NCBI GenBank assembly: GCA_934193515.1
Contig: CAKPVJ010000009.1
Span: forward strand, 1 to 64,000
Source of the DNA: an uncultured Megasphaera sp.
GTDB lineage: Bacteria; Bacillota; Negativicutes; Veillonellales; Megasphaeraceae
Reading direction: 5' to 3'
Length of the DNA: 64,000 bases
The notes beneath the pieces are model-generated. The model was not told the origin of the DNA. It did not search any database and saw only the letters and a program-made list of their open reading frames with translations. Made by a program: the position numbers and the translations under genes. Shown one piece after another: positions 15,711 to 23,870 of the stretch (its first letter is position 1; each line of letters opens with the position of its first letter).

Positions 15711-16565
15711 TTATTTCACCTCATTGGTATCAATCACTTCGTTCAGACTTCCCATTTCATAGCCGCCCAAATCCAGCGTGACATACGTAAAGCCGCACTG
15801 CCGCAGATGGGCAACGATGTCTTCGCGATGGGCCAGTACAGCCGGAATTTCGTCAACGCCGACTTCAATGCGGGCTACATCACCGTGATAGCGTACGCGC
15901 AGGGAGCCATGAATAAACGGCGCGATGCAGCGTTCTGCTTCATCAATCGCTTTTAAACGCTGCGGCAGCAATGCCGTGCCGTACGGAATGCGACTGGCCA
16001 GACAAGCTGCGCTTTGTTTATTCCACGTTTTCAGGCCGGCCCGTTGGGATAAGGCCCGAATATCGGCTTTGTGCAGGCCAGCTTCAATCATAGGACTGCG
16101 CACAAACTGGGACAATTCCTGTATCGCTTTCATTCCCGGCCGATAATCACCTAAATCGTCCACATTGCCGCCGTCAACGACCCATTGGTAACCTTTTTGC
16201 TGCGCCAATGACACTAAGGCAGAAAAGCGAATTTTTTTACAGATATAGCAGCGATTCGGCGGATTTTGGACAAATTCCGGATTGTCAAATTCTGCCGTCG
16301 GGACGGTCAGATGCTGTACACCTATTTTGTCTGCCATATATGCCGCATCCTCAGCTTCACTGGCAGGCAGTGTCGGCGATACGGCAGTTACAGCCAGCAC
16401 GCGGCTGCCTAGGACATCATGAGCCGCATAGGTCAAAAACGTACTATCTACGCCGCCGGAAAAGCCGATGACGACGCTTCCCATGTCACGAAGAATCCCG
16501 CACAATTTTTCATATTTTTCATCCAGTGTTTTCGTATCGTTCTCTTTTATATCGTTGTCTGTCAA
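15711..16565 (-). CDS. larE: LarE-type sulfur transferase (nickel-pincer cofactor biosynthesis)
   Basis: 284 residues. PP-loop ATP pyrophosphatase family (SGGVDSTFL near 35-43). LarE sulfurates the nicotinate-derived pincer precursor after adenylation. Three cysteines are conserved-looking: a CYIC pair (near 127-130) and one in SAACLASRIPYG (near 185). Lactobacillus LarE uses a single sacrificial cysteine at the latter position, whereas enzymes with the extra pair are thought to bind a 4Fe-4S cluster and turn over. The start is a TTG at 16565 with AAAGGAGGAAG. LarB and LarC are not in the window. It is close to nth and downstream of the glycohydrolase gene. Confidence 0.85.
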   Translation of the reverse strand: MTDNDIKENDTKTLDEKYEKLCGILRDMGSVVIGFSGGVDSTFLTYAAHDVLGSRVLAVTAVSPTLPASEAEDAAYMADKIGVQHLTVPTAEFDNPEFVQNPPNRCYICKKIRFSALVSLAQQKGYQWVVDGGNVDDLGDYRPGMKAIQELSQFVRSPMIEAGLHKADIRALSQRAGLKTWNKQSAACLASRIPYGTALLPQRLKAIDEAERCIAPFIHGSLRVRYHGDVARIEVGVDEIPAVLAHREDIVAHLRQCGFTYVTLDLGGYEMGSLNEVIDTNEVK

Positions 16566-16595
16566 AAGGACTTCCTCCTTTATAGCATGCTGTTC

Positions 16596-17402
16596 TTATT
16601 GGTTCTGTTTTTTCATGTATACTGCAGCAAATGCAGCCAGTACCTGCTGCATCGGCTTGGGCAAATACGCTTTTGCCTGCTGCCACAGCGGTTCCGGCAC
16701 GCCGTAATAGGCCTCAGCTACGGCACCGGCTATAGCAGCCTGCGTATCCGTATCGCCGCCCAGGGACACCGCATTGTTGATAGCATCAACAAAATCCGTG
16801 CTTTCCAAGAACGCTTCCAAGGCCTGGGGCACACTGTCATTGGTGCGGCAGGTAAATGCATAGGCAGGCCGCACAGCGTCTAATGACTGCGTCAGCGGAT
16901 AAAAATACTGTTGCAAATATGCTCGTATTTCTTCTTTAGGCGTCTTCATGCGGCCTAAATATATAGCCGATGCCACGGCTACAGCTCCTTGGACCGCTTC
17001 ATCATTATCATGCGTAACCAAGGCTGTGATTTCTGCTAATGCCTGTACTTCATCCAGTGACTGCCCCACCCAAGCTGCCGGAGCGACACGCATGGCCGCG
17101 CCGTTGGCATAACTGCCGTACGGTTCTATTTCATCGGACATAAACCATTGTTTAAACCGTGCGCCAAATCCGGCATTGGGATACAAACGGCACCAATACT
17201 TGAGCTGCCGACGCAGCGGCCCTATATATCCCTGCCGCGTTTCTTTTCCCTCCTGCAGCGCCGCTGCGACAGCGATTGTCGTTACCGTATCGTCCGTAAC
17301 ATGGCATGCCGTGGCAAACCAAACAAAATCTTTATTTTTAACAGGGATCTTGGCAAATTCATAGGGCGAACCAATGATGTCGCCGATAATCGTACCTTTC
17401 AT
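16596..17402 (-). CDS. ADP-ribosylglycohydrolase family protein
   Basis: 268 residues. ADP-ribosylglycohydrolases remove ADP-ribose from proteins or related substrates using a two-magnesium centre. Ligand motifs are visible at the N-terminus (GTIIGDIIGSPYEF and VTDDTVTTIAVAAAL) and the C-terminus (SLGGDTDTQAAIAGAVAEAYYG). The usual TDDT appears here as TDDTV, intact. The start at 17402 is chosen because AAGGTGAGCG precedes it and the product begins with the family's GTIIGD; the in-frame extension to 17522 is unlikely. Substrate unknown. It precedes larE by 30 bp. Confidence 0.88.
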   Translation of the reverse strand: MKGTIIGDIIGSPYEFAKIPVKNKDFVWFATACHVTDDTVTTIAVAAALQEGKETRQGYIGPLRRQLKYWCRLYPNAGFGARFKQWFMSDEIEPYGSYANGAAMRVAPAAWVGQSLDEVQALAEITALVTHDNDEAVQGAVAVASAIYLGRMKTPKEEIRAYLQQYFYPLTQSLDAVRPAYAFTCRTNDSVPQALEAFLESTDFVDAINNAVSLGGDTDTQAAIAGAVAEAYYGVPEPLWQQAKAYLPKPMQQVLAAFAAVYMKKQNQ

Positions 17403-17616
17403 ACGCTCACCTTCTTTATGCTTTTTCTTGAAAAGCTCATGATTATTATAACATAGCGCATTCCATTCGCCTACATATAAAAAAAGAAGGGCTGCAGCAT
17501 ACCGCTTTTGGCGAGCATGCACCCTGCTCTTCCCTTAAAAGTTTTGTATTTAAAATTGGGAGTTTGAAGGCAATAAATCGCAATGCCGCAAACTGTACAC
17601 TTAAAACTATATAGTA

Positions 17617-17666
17617 AAAGGGTTGTACCAAAATGGACTAAAAGTCTCATTTTAGTACAACCCTTC
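17617..17666 (-). terminator. Terminator of pncB
   Basis: AAGGGTTGTAC-AAAATG pairs with CATTTT-GTACAACCCTT around GACTTTTAGTC, a long stem 10 bp beyond the pncB stop. The interval 17403-17616 has no other clear feature. Confidence 0.75.
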
Positions 17667-17676
17667 TCTATGACAG

Positions 17677-19128
17677 TTAGAAGAAGTGTGCCGATTCTTC
17701 CTTCAAGATTTTTTCCCGCAGGGCAGACAGTTTAGTGCTGCGCTGTACCCACATTTCTTCCGGGTTGACAAGGCGCAGGTATTCCGGCCATAATGTCTGA
17801 ATTTGTTCATCTGCATAGCGCATAATTTCTTTCAATGACGGTTTTTGGTATACTAATTTTCCTTTTAAGAAAATCGGTTCCAGCATTTTTCGAACCGTAA
17901 AGGTACCTCCTGGAATGAGGCGTGAACGCCAAGGAGCCTTGTTGCTGACCAGATGCAGGTCTTGGGAAGGATCAATGGTTTCTCCTTCCAAAACAATGAT
18001 GTCTGCTTTCATTTTGCCGTGGTCTTTGTCATAAATACGAAGAACGTTTTTCATGCCCGGATTGGAAATTTTTTCAGCATTATCGCTCATTTTAATCTTG
18101 GGTACAAACGTATCTCCGTCATATTGTCCGACAAGTTTAAACACGCCGCCCAGCGACGGGCTGTCTTTTGCCGTAATCAGGTTGGTTCCTACCCCCCACG
18201 AGTTGATACAGCAGCCCTGGGATTTCAGTTCTGAAATAAGATTTTCATCCAAATCATTGGATGCTGCAATAATGGCATCGCCGAAGCCGGCCGCTTCAAA
18301 CATTTTATGGGCTTCTTTGGAAAGATATGCCAAATCACCGCTGTCCAGGCGAATGCCATAGGCTTTTGGCAGGGTGCCTGCTTCTTTCATTTCTTTAAAA
18401 ATAGTAATAGCATCCGGAACGCCCTGCTTCAACGTATTATATGTATCAGCCAGCAGAATCAAGTTGTTGGGATACTGACGGGCATACGCACGAAATGCTT
18501 CGAGTTCTGTCGGGAAACTCATGACCCAGCTGTGGGCCATCGTCCCCAAAATCGGCATGCCGAACTTTGCGCCGGCCAACACGTTGCTGGTACCGTTAAA
18601 GCCGCCAATCATGGCAGAACGGGCACCATATACGCCGGCAGATTTTCCCTGCGCACGGCGAAGGCCAAATTCCATTAAGTTGTCATTGCCTGCAACAGTA
18701 CGAACGCGGCGAGCTTTAGTGGCAATCAAACTTTCATGGTTCATAATCATAGACATACACGTTTCCAAAAGCAGCGCTTCTGATTTTTTGGTGTGAACAC
18801 GCAGCAGTACTTCCTGCGGAAAGGCAATCGTTCCTTCCGGCATGGCATAGATGTCGCCTGTAAAGGTAATTTGCTTCAAATAATCTAAGAACTCATCCTT
18901 GAATATACCAGTCCGCTTTAAGTACGCGATATCGTCATCGCTGAAATGAATACTATGGACATAATCAATTAAATGTTCCAAACCAGCTACTACGGTATAA
19001 CCGCCTTTAAAGGGGTTCGTTCGATAATATCGGTCAAACACGCAGGATTGTTCGTGTTTCCCTTCAAAGTACAGCCCTTGTATCATCGTCAGTTGATACA
19101 AGTCTGTCAACAACGCTTTTGTATACAA
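17677..19128 (-). CDS. pncB: Nicotinate phosphoribosyltransferase
   Basis: 483 residues from a TTG start. It converts nicotinate and PRPP to nicotinate mononucleotide in NAD salvage. Family text is clear: LLTDLYQLTMIQGLYFEGKHEQSCVFD-type N-terminus, FGLRRAQGKSAGVYGARSAMIGGF with the phosphoribosyl histidine/arginine region, and GIRLDSGDLAYLSKEA. The reading frame extends to 19233, but a TATAAT (19159-19164) lies inside that extension, and GGAGG stands 8 bases before the TTG at 19128, so the shorter protein beginning MYTKALLTDLYQLTM is preferred. Monocistronic. Confidence 0.92.
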   Translation of the reverse strand: MYTKALLTDLYQLTMIQGLYFEGKHEQSCVFDRYYRTNPFKGGYTVVAGLEHLIDYVHSIHFSDDDIAYLKRTGIFKDEFLDYLKQITFTGDIYAMPEGTIAFPQEVLLRVHTKKSEALLLETCMSMIMNHESLIATKARRVRTVAGNDNLMEFGLRRAQGKSAGVYGARSAMIGGFNGTSNVLAGAKFGMPILGTMAHSWVMSFPTELEAFRAYARQYPNNLILLADTYNTLKQGVPDAITIFKEMKEAGTLPKAYGIRLDSGDLAYLSKEAHKMFEAAGFGDAIIAASNDLDENLISELKSQGCCINSWGVGTNLITAKDSPSLGGVFKLVGQYDGDTFVPKIKMSDNAEKISNPGMKNVLRIYDKDHGKMKADIIVLEGETIDPSQDLHLVSNKAPWRSRLIPGGTFTVRKMLEPIFLKGKLVYQKPSLKEIMRYADEQIQTLWPEYLRLVNPEEMWVQRSTKLSALREKILKEESAHFF

Positions 19129-19158
19129 TATACTCGCCTCCAAATGAATGTTATCTTT

Positions 19159-19188
19159 ATTATACATCAAACAGACAATACTGAGCAA
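19159..19188 (-). promoter_or_regulatory. Promoter of pncB
   Basis: Minus-strand TTGCTC (19183-19188), 18 bp, TATAAT (19159-19164), with the start codon about 30 nt downstream. Confidence 0.6.
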
Positions 19189-19362
19189 TGAAATTTTACA
19201 TTTTGTTGACAATCCCTTGACAGTATCTCCCACTAAGAAACGCTGTCGCCTGCAGTGCGGCTAATCTATAAAACAGCTATTTTATTCTCCATCTCTTATC
19301 TTTTCCCGTACCTATGATATAATAAAAATTACTGCGTCGCTGTCACAGAAAGGAGTTTTTTT

Positions 19363-20259
19363 ATGAAATATCGTTTGATGCTTTTGCTGACTGCTTTAAT
19401 CTGGGGCTGTGCTTTTGTCGCTCAGCGTACGATTGCCGACATCATGGGGCCTTTTTCCTTTAATGCGCTGCGTTTTTGTTTAGGCACTGCCGCACTTGTT
19501 CCGTTATTATTCATTTTAAAAAATACACCTACGCCGCGTCAAAAAGAAAACATGAAAAAGCCTTCGTTTGTCCTGATTTGTACGGCTATTGGCTTCTTTT
19601 TATTTGCCGGCTCAGCATTCCAGCAAATCGGGCTGATTTACACGACAGCCGGTAAAGCCAGTTTTATCACGTCGCTATATATTGTCGCAGTGCCTCTGCT
19701 TGGCTTGGCACTAAAAAACGCGCTGCGCATATCGCATATCTTTGGATGTCTAATCGCTGTCATCGGTTTGTATTTATTGGCCTTTCATGATGCCGGCACG
19801 ACGATTAACATCGGCGATATGTTTGAATTAGTCGGCGTATTCTTCTGGAGCTGTCATATATTATGCATAGGGCGCTTTGCACCCAGCTACCCCGGTATTT
19901 TCTTATCGTTCGGCCAGTTTATCGCTTGTACCATTTTTAATTTCATCGCCATGTTCATCAATGGAGAAATACTGACGCTGTCCATTATTGCCGCCTCTGC
20001 CACTGCCATCTTATACTGCGGCCTTTTCTCCAGCTGTGTGGGCTATACACTGCAAATCATTGCGCAAAGACATGTCGCACCGACAGAAGCCTCGTTGCTC
20101 TGCAGTTTTGAAATGATTTTCGGTGCCTTGGCCGGCGTTCTCCTGCTGGGCGAATGGATGTCTTCCCGTGAATTCATCGGCTGCCTGCTTATGACCATCG
20201 GCATTTTTTCCGCACAAATTCCCAGCCGCGCGGTGATTCGCTTCGCAAAATCTTCTTAA
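19363..20259 (+). CDS. EamA-family (DMT) metabolite transporter
   Basis: 298 residues, ten predicted membrane segments as two EamA repeats (about 5-135 and 150-290). The repeats end in typical text (LLGLALKNALRISHIFGCLIAVIGLYLL and GVLLLGEWMSSREFIGCLLMTIGI). DMT proteins of this kind export or import amino acids or other small metabolites; the substrate is unknown. Strong AAAGGAG site; a TATAAT lies at 19318-19323 with a poor -35. Ends before a shared bidirectional terminator. Confidence 0.85.
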   Translation: MKYRLMLLLTALIWGCAFVAQRTIADIMGPFSFNALRFCLGTAALVPLLFILKNTPTPRQKENMKKPSFVLICTAIGFFLFAGSAFQQIGLIYTTAGKASFITSLYIVAVPLLGLALKNALRISHIFGCLIAVIGLYLLAFHDAGTTINIGDMFELVGVFFWSCHILCIGRFAPSYPGIFLSFGQFIACTIFNFIAMFINGEILTLSIIAASATAILYCGLFSSCVGYTLQIIAQRHVAPTEASLLCSFEMIFGALAGVLLLGEWMSSREFIGCLLMTIGIFSAQIPSRAVIRFAKSS

Positions 20260-20354
20260 TATCTATGAAAAAAAGTTTGTCATTTTGGGGTTGAAGTTTG
20301 AAAAATATAAATCGTAACGCGATGGCCTATGCACGTAAAACGGTACCGTAAAAA

Positions 20355-20404
20355 GAAAGAACTATCACAGGGCAACACTACTTCCTTGTGATAGTTCTTT
20401 TTAT
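20355..20404. terminator. Bidirectional terminator between the DMT gene and tktB
   Basis: AAAGAACTATCACA pairs with TGTGATAGTTCTTT, with A- and T-runs on the two sides, between convergent genes. Confidence 0.85.
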
Positions 20405-20409
20405 ATGCT

Positions 20410-21345
20410 CTATTTTCTTTTTAATACGTTTTGTACAGCCTGCACAATCGATGAAGACCCTAAGCCATAGGCCTCCATCAATTCATCCGGCATGCCCGAT
20501 TCGCCAAAGGTATCTTTGATTCCGACTAATTCAACGGGCACGCAGCAATGCTGTGCCAATACTTCACAAATCGCACTGCCCAAACCGCCAATGCATTGAT
20601 GTTCTTCACAAACGACAACAGCCTTTGTTTTCGCAGCACTTTTACTAATTGCCTGCACATCCAGCGGTTTTACTGTATGTACGTTGATAACTTCAGCAGA
20701 AATCCCTTCCTGCTGCAATGCGTCCGCTGCAGTCAATGCCTGATGCACCATCATGCCGTTGGCAAACACAGTGACGTCGCAGCCCTTTCGAAACACTGCC
20801 GCTTTGCCTAATACAAAAGGCGTTTCCTCTGTCGTCACGACCGGTGCCGGATTGCGGCCAAAACGGACATAGGACGGCCCTACGGTATCGTACACAGCCA
20901 TTGTCGCTTTGTACGTTTCGTGCCAGTCACACGGAACCACGACAGTCATATTGGGAATCACGCGCATAAGGGCAACATCTTCCAACGCCTGATGCGTGGC
21001 ACCGTCCGGCCCGACAGAAATGCCGGCATGAGCACCTCCCAATTTTACATTCAGATTATTGTAACAAATCGTATTGCGGATTTGTCCCCACGCCCGTCCT
21101 GTCAAAAAGACGCCGTATGTAGAAATAAACGGAACAAAGCCGGTGAGCGACATGCCTGCCGCCGTACCTACTAAATCCTGTTCGGAAATACCTACATTGA
21201 CGTATTTATCCGGATATTCACGCCGCACCCAATCCGTGCGGGTCGATTTGGCTACATCTGCATCCAACACGACGACATCTTCATGGAGACGACACAATTC
21301 CAACAGCGCTTTGCCGTAGCCGTCACGCATAGGTACTCGATTCAT
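20410..21345 (-). CDS. Transketolase, C-terminal subunit
   Basis: 311 residues: the pyrimidine-binding and C-terminal domains of transketolase. Together with the preceding gene it makes the split, two-polypeptide transketolase of the pentose phosphate pathway. Motifs include STRTDWVRREYPDKYVNVGISEQDLVG-type text with the conserved glutamate (GISEQ), FSTYGVF-like text (FISTYGVFLTGRA), and the C-terminal EEHQCIGGLGSAICEVL. Overlaps the upstream subunit gene by ATGA. 1-Deoxyxylulose-5-phosphate synthase is ruled out by length and by the split. Confidence 0.9.
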   Translation of the reverse strand: MNRVPMRDGYGKALLELCRLHEDVVVLDADVAKSTRTDWVRREYPDKYVNVGISEQDLVGTAAGMSLTGFVPFISTYGVFLTGRAWGQIRNTICYNNLNVKLGGAHAGISVGPDGATHQALEDVALMRVIPNMTVVVPCDWHETYKATMAVYDTVGPSYVRFGRNPAPVVTTEETPFVLGKAAVFRKGCDVTVFANGMMVHQALTAADALQQEGISAEVINVHTVKPLDVQAISKSAAKTKAVVVCEEHQCIGGLGSAICEVLAQHCCVPVELVGIKDTFGESGMPDELMEAYGLGSSSIVQAVQNVLKRK

Positions 21346-22166
21346 TGCGGCACCTCCTGAGATAATTCTTTCATTGCCGTCCGGTATTGTTCAGCATTCG
21401 GCGCCGTGCCGTGCCATTCTGCCTGGTTTTCCATATACGATACACCTTTCCCTTTTATCGTATGGGCCAGCACGACAGTCGGTTTGCCGCGGTACTGTTT
21501 TGCTTCTGTCAGCGTCTGATAGAGCTTGTCTATGTCATGTCCATCGGTTTCCATAGCATGCCAGCCAAAACTCTGCCATTTATCTGCCATAGGCTGCATA
21601 TTTTTGATGCCGTCCAGCGTATCTACCAGCTGCATGCCGTTACAGTCCACAATCAGACAGACATTGTCCAGTTGATGCTGTGCCGCAAAAGCTGCCGCTT
21701 CCCAAATCTGTCCTTCCTGCTGTTCTCCATCGCCGATAAGGCAAAAAACATGAGGCGTTTCATGACGTCGCTGCAAGGCAAACGCAATCCCGTTGGCTAT
21801 CGATAATCCCTGTCCCAGTGACCCGACGGCACAATCCAGGCACGGCAGCTTTTCCATATTCGGATGTCCCTGCAGCGGGCTGCCCAGTTTTCGCAGCGTA
21901 TCGACTAACGATACGGGAAAAAAGCCTTTATGGGCTAAGACACTGTAATATGCCGGCGCGGCGTGGCCTTTCGATAAAATAAAACGGTCGCGCTGTGGGT
22001 TTTTAGGATCTTCAGGAAAACAATGAAGCAAATCGGTAAAATATAGCGTTACCAGGATTTCTACAGCCGACAAGGAACTGCCAGGATGTCCGGAACCTGC
22101 TAAATAAATAGCCTGCACAGTTTCTCTGCGTATTTGCCTGCATAACTGTTGAAGCTGATTTGTCAT
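21342..22166 (-). CDS. Transketolase, N-terminal (thiamine diphosphate) subunit
   Basis: 274 residues carrying the diphosphate-binding domain of transketolase. Visible: GHPGSSLSAVEILVTLYF, RFILSKGHAAPAYYSVLA, GSLGQGLSIANGIA, and the thiamine-diphosphate motif GDGEQQEGQIWEAAAFAA ending in NVCLIVDCNGMQ. The ATG at 22166 and a TTG immediately before it both follow GGAGGCGCG. It heads a two-gene operon and is preceded by a 160-nt leader containing a terminator-like hairpin. Confidence 0.9.
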   Translation of the reverse strand: MTNQLQQLCRQIRRETVQAIYLAGSGHPGSSLSAVEILVTLYFTDLLHCFPEDPKNPQRDRFILSKGHAAPAYYSVLAHKGFFPVSLVDTLRKLGSPLQGHPNMEKLPCLDCAVGSLGQGLSIANGIAFALQRRHETPHVFCLIGDGEQQEGQIWEAAAFAAQHQLDNVCLIVDCNGMQLVDTLDGIKNMQPMADKWQSFGWHAMETDGHDIDKLYQTLTEAKQYRGKPTVVLAHTIKGKGVSYMENQAEWHGTAPNAEQYRTAMKELSQEVPQ

Positions 22167-22224
22167 CAATACGCGCCTCCTATAGCGAAGATTTTTATCT
22201 ACTCGCTATTTATGGGTATCACAT

Positions 22225-22275
22225 AAAAAACGCACCGTATCAAACATAGCCCGCCCTGATACGAATGCGTTTTTG
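22225..22275 (-). promoter_or_regulatory. Terminator-like hairpin in the tktA leader
   Basis: Minus-strand AACGCA..GTATCA pairs with TGATAC..TGCGTT, followed by TTTTTT, 60 bases before the tktA start and downstream of the promoter at 22329. An upstream pair (AAGACA/TGTCTT) flanks it. No upstream gene needs a terminator here, so attenuation of the transketolase operon is likely. Confidence 0.55.
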
Positions 22276-22328
22276 CGAACACTGCGAAGACACTTCCTAT
22301 TTCTATAAAAAATGTCTTTGTTATTATT

Positions 22329-22357
22329 ATAATACAATGATTATAAACGTAAGTCAA
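22329..22357 (-). promoter_or_regulatory. Promoter of the split transketolase operon
   Basis: Minus-strand TTGACT (22352-22357), 17 bp, TATTAT (22329-22334). Confidence 0.65.
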
Positions 22358-22446
22358 TCAAAACATGCTTATTTCGTATATTTATATACATCATACTCAT
22401 GTATGGAGATGCCAAAAGCATGAGAATATCACATAAAAGGGCAAAC

Positions 22447-22481
22447 AAAAGGGGCTTGCCGCTTTGTACGGCAGCCCCATG
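22447..22481 (-). terminator. Terminator of the downstream aminotransferase gene
   Basis: Minus-strand GGGGCTGCCG pairs with CGGCAAGCCCC then TTTTG. Same family as the hairpins at 1799, 2122 and 57884. Confidence 0.8.
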
Positions 22482-22512
22482 CGTTATTCATGCACAGCAT
22501 AAAAACGTACGG

Positions 22513-23706
22513 CTATTTCAAGTCAGCCATTTCTTCCTTCAATACAGCAGCTAAGCGTTTGATGCCTTCTACAATGCGGTCTTCCGGCATATTGGAATAG
22601 TTAAGGCGGAAGTGATTGGCATGGCCGCCGTTGGGATAAAACGGGCCACCCGGCACATACGCCACATCTTTTGCCAATACTTTCGGCATAATTGCTTTAG
22701 CATCCATCCCTTCCGGCAGCGTAACCCACGTAAACAAGCCGCCTTCCGGATAGGTAAACGTAATTTCTTTGGGAAACTCTTCCTTCATGGTTTGACACAT
22801 CAAATCACGGCGCGTCTTATATAAGGCTTTGATTTTTTCTACATGGGTATCCAAGTCATACATATCTATATAATAAGAAGTCTGCCGTTGGGCAAACGAA
22901 GAAGACTGCAAGTCCACGGCCTGTTTTAATTTAACGATTTTATCAATAATTTCCGGATTGGCAACCATCCAGGCAATACGAAGGCCCGGCATAAAAATCT
23001 TGGAGAACGAACCTAAGAATACGATATTTCCCTTGGTATCCATCGATTTCAAAGACGGAACTTTTTCTCCGTCATACCGCAGTTCACCATAGGGATCGTC
23101 TTCCAGTACAGGGAAATCATATTGATTAATGATGTCCATAAATTGTTTGCGGCGTTCCAACGGCCAAGTGATGCCGGTTGGGTTTTGAAATTCCGGAATG
23201 ACATACATCATGCGTACACGAGGGCCATATTCAGCCAATATTTTTTCCAATTCTTCCGGAATCACACCCTTGTCATCTGTAGGTACTTCGACAAACTGCG
23301 GCGCACAAAGCTTAAACGCGTTAATAGCCCCCAAATACGTTGGGCTTTCTACTAGCACCACATCATCTTTATTTAAGAAAATCTGCGCCAGCAATGACAA
23401 TCCCTGCTGTGATCCGGATGTAATCATGACTTCTTCTGCCGAGCAGTCCACCATAAACGCCTGCTTCATCCGTTTGGCAATTTTTTCGCGAAGCGGCAAA
23501 TAGCCTTCTGTCGTGCCATATTGTACGGCTTGCTTGCCTTCCTTTGACAGAACTTCTTCATCGACCTTTTTCAATTCTTCCGTTGGAAACAGTTCCGGTG
23601 CCGGCAAACCACCGGCAAAGGAAATAACTTGCGGCATGGTTGTTAATTTCAATAATTCACGAATCTCAGAGGCTTTTAAATCCATAGCAAGGTCTGAATA
23701 CTTCAT
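22513..23706 (-). CDS. PLP-dependent aminotransferase (class I/II, 2-aminoadipate/MocR-like type)
   Basis: 397 residues, fold-type I. The text follows the LysN/2-aminoadipate and aromatic aminotransferase group: ISFAGGLPAPELFP at the N-terminus, GTTEGYLPLREKIA, TSGSQQGLSLLAQ, IPEFQNPTGITWPLERR, and the PLP lysine in GSFSKIFMPGLRIAW. The C-terminal arginine region is HFRLNYSNMP. The substrate cannot be told from sequence; a branched-chain or aromatic 2-oxoacid is plausible. The ATG at 23706 with AGGAGTGA is preferred to the TTG two codons earlier. Tandem paralogue of the next gene. Confidence 0.88.
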   Translation of the reverse strand: MKYSDLAMDLKASEIRELLKLTTMPQVISFAGGLPAPELFPTEELKKVDEEVLSKEGKQAVQYGTTEGYLPLREKIAKRMKQAFMVDCSAEEVMITSGSQQGLSLLAQIFLNKDDVVLVESPTYLGAINAFKLCAPQFVEVPTDDKGVIPEELEKILAEYGPRVRMMYVIPEFQNPTGITWPLERRKQFMDIINQYDFPVLEDDPYGELRYDGEKVPSLKSMDTKGNIVFLGSFSKIFMPGLRIAWMVANPEIIDKIVKLKQAVDLQSSSFAQRQTSYYIDMYDLDTHVEKIKALYKTRRDLMCQTMKEEFPKEITFTYPEGGLFTWVTLPEGMDAKAIMPKVLAKDVAYVPGGPFYPNGGHANHFRLNYSNMPEDRIVEGIKRLAAVLKEEMADLK

Positions 23707-23823
23707 TACCAATCACTCCTTTGTTTTTCCAAAAAAACGTTTAACCATACTGTTAAATTTATTATATCACCTCTATACCTTTTAATCAATTATATTTTTA
23801 CTTTTTATCATCATAATGATGAA

Positions 23824-23859
23824 AAAAAATCAGACATGCAGCTTTACATGTCTGATTTC
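23824..23859 (-). terminator. Terminator of the upstream aminotransferase gene
   Basis: AAATCAGACATG pairs with CATGTCTGATTT and is followed by T residues, placed between the two paralogues, so each is probably its own transcription unit. Confidence 0.8.
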
Positions 23860-23870
23860 TCAAAATAATA

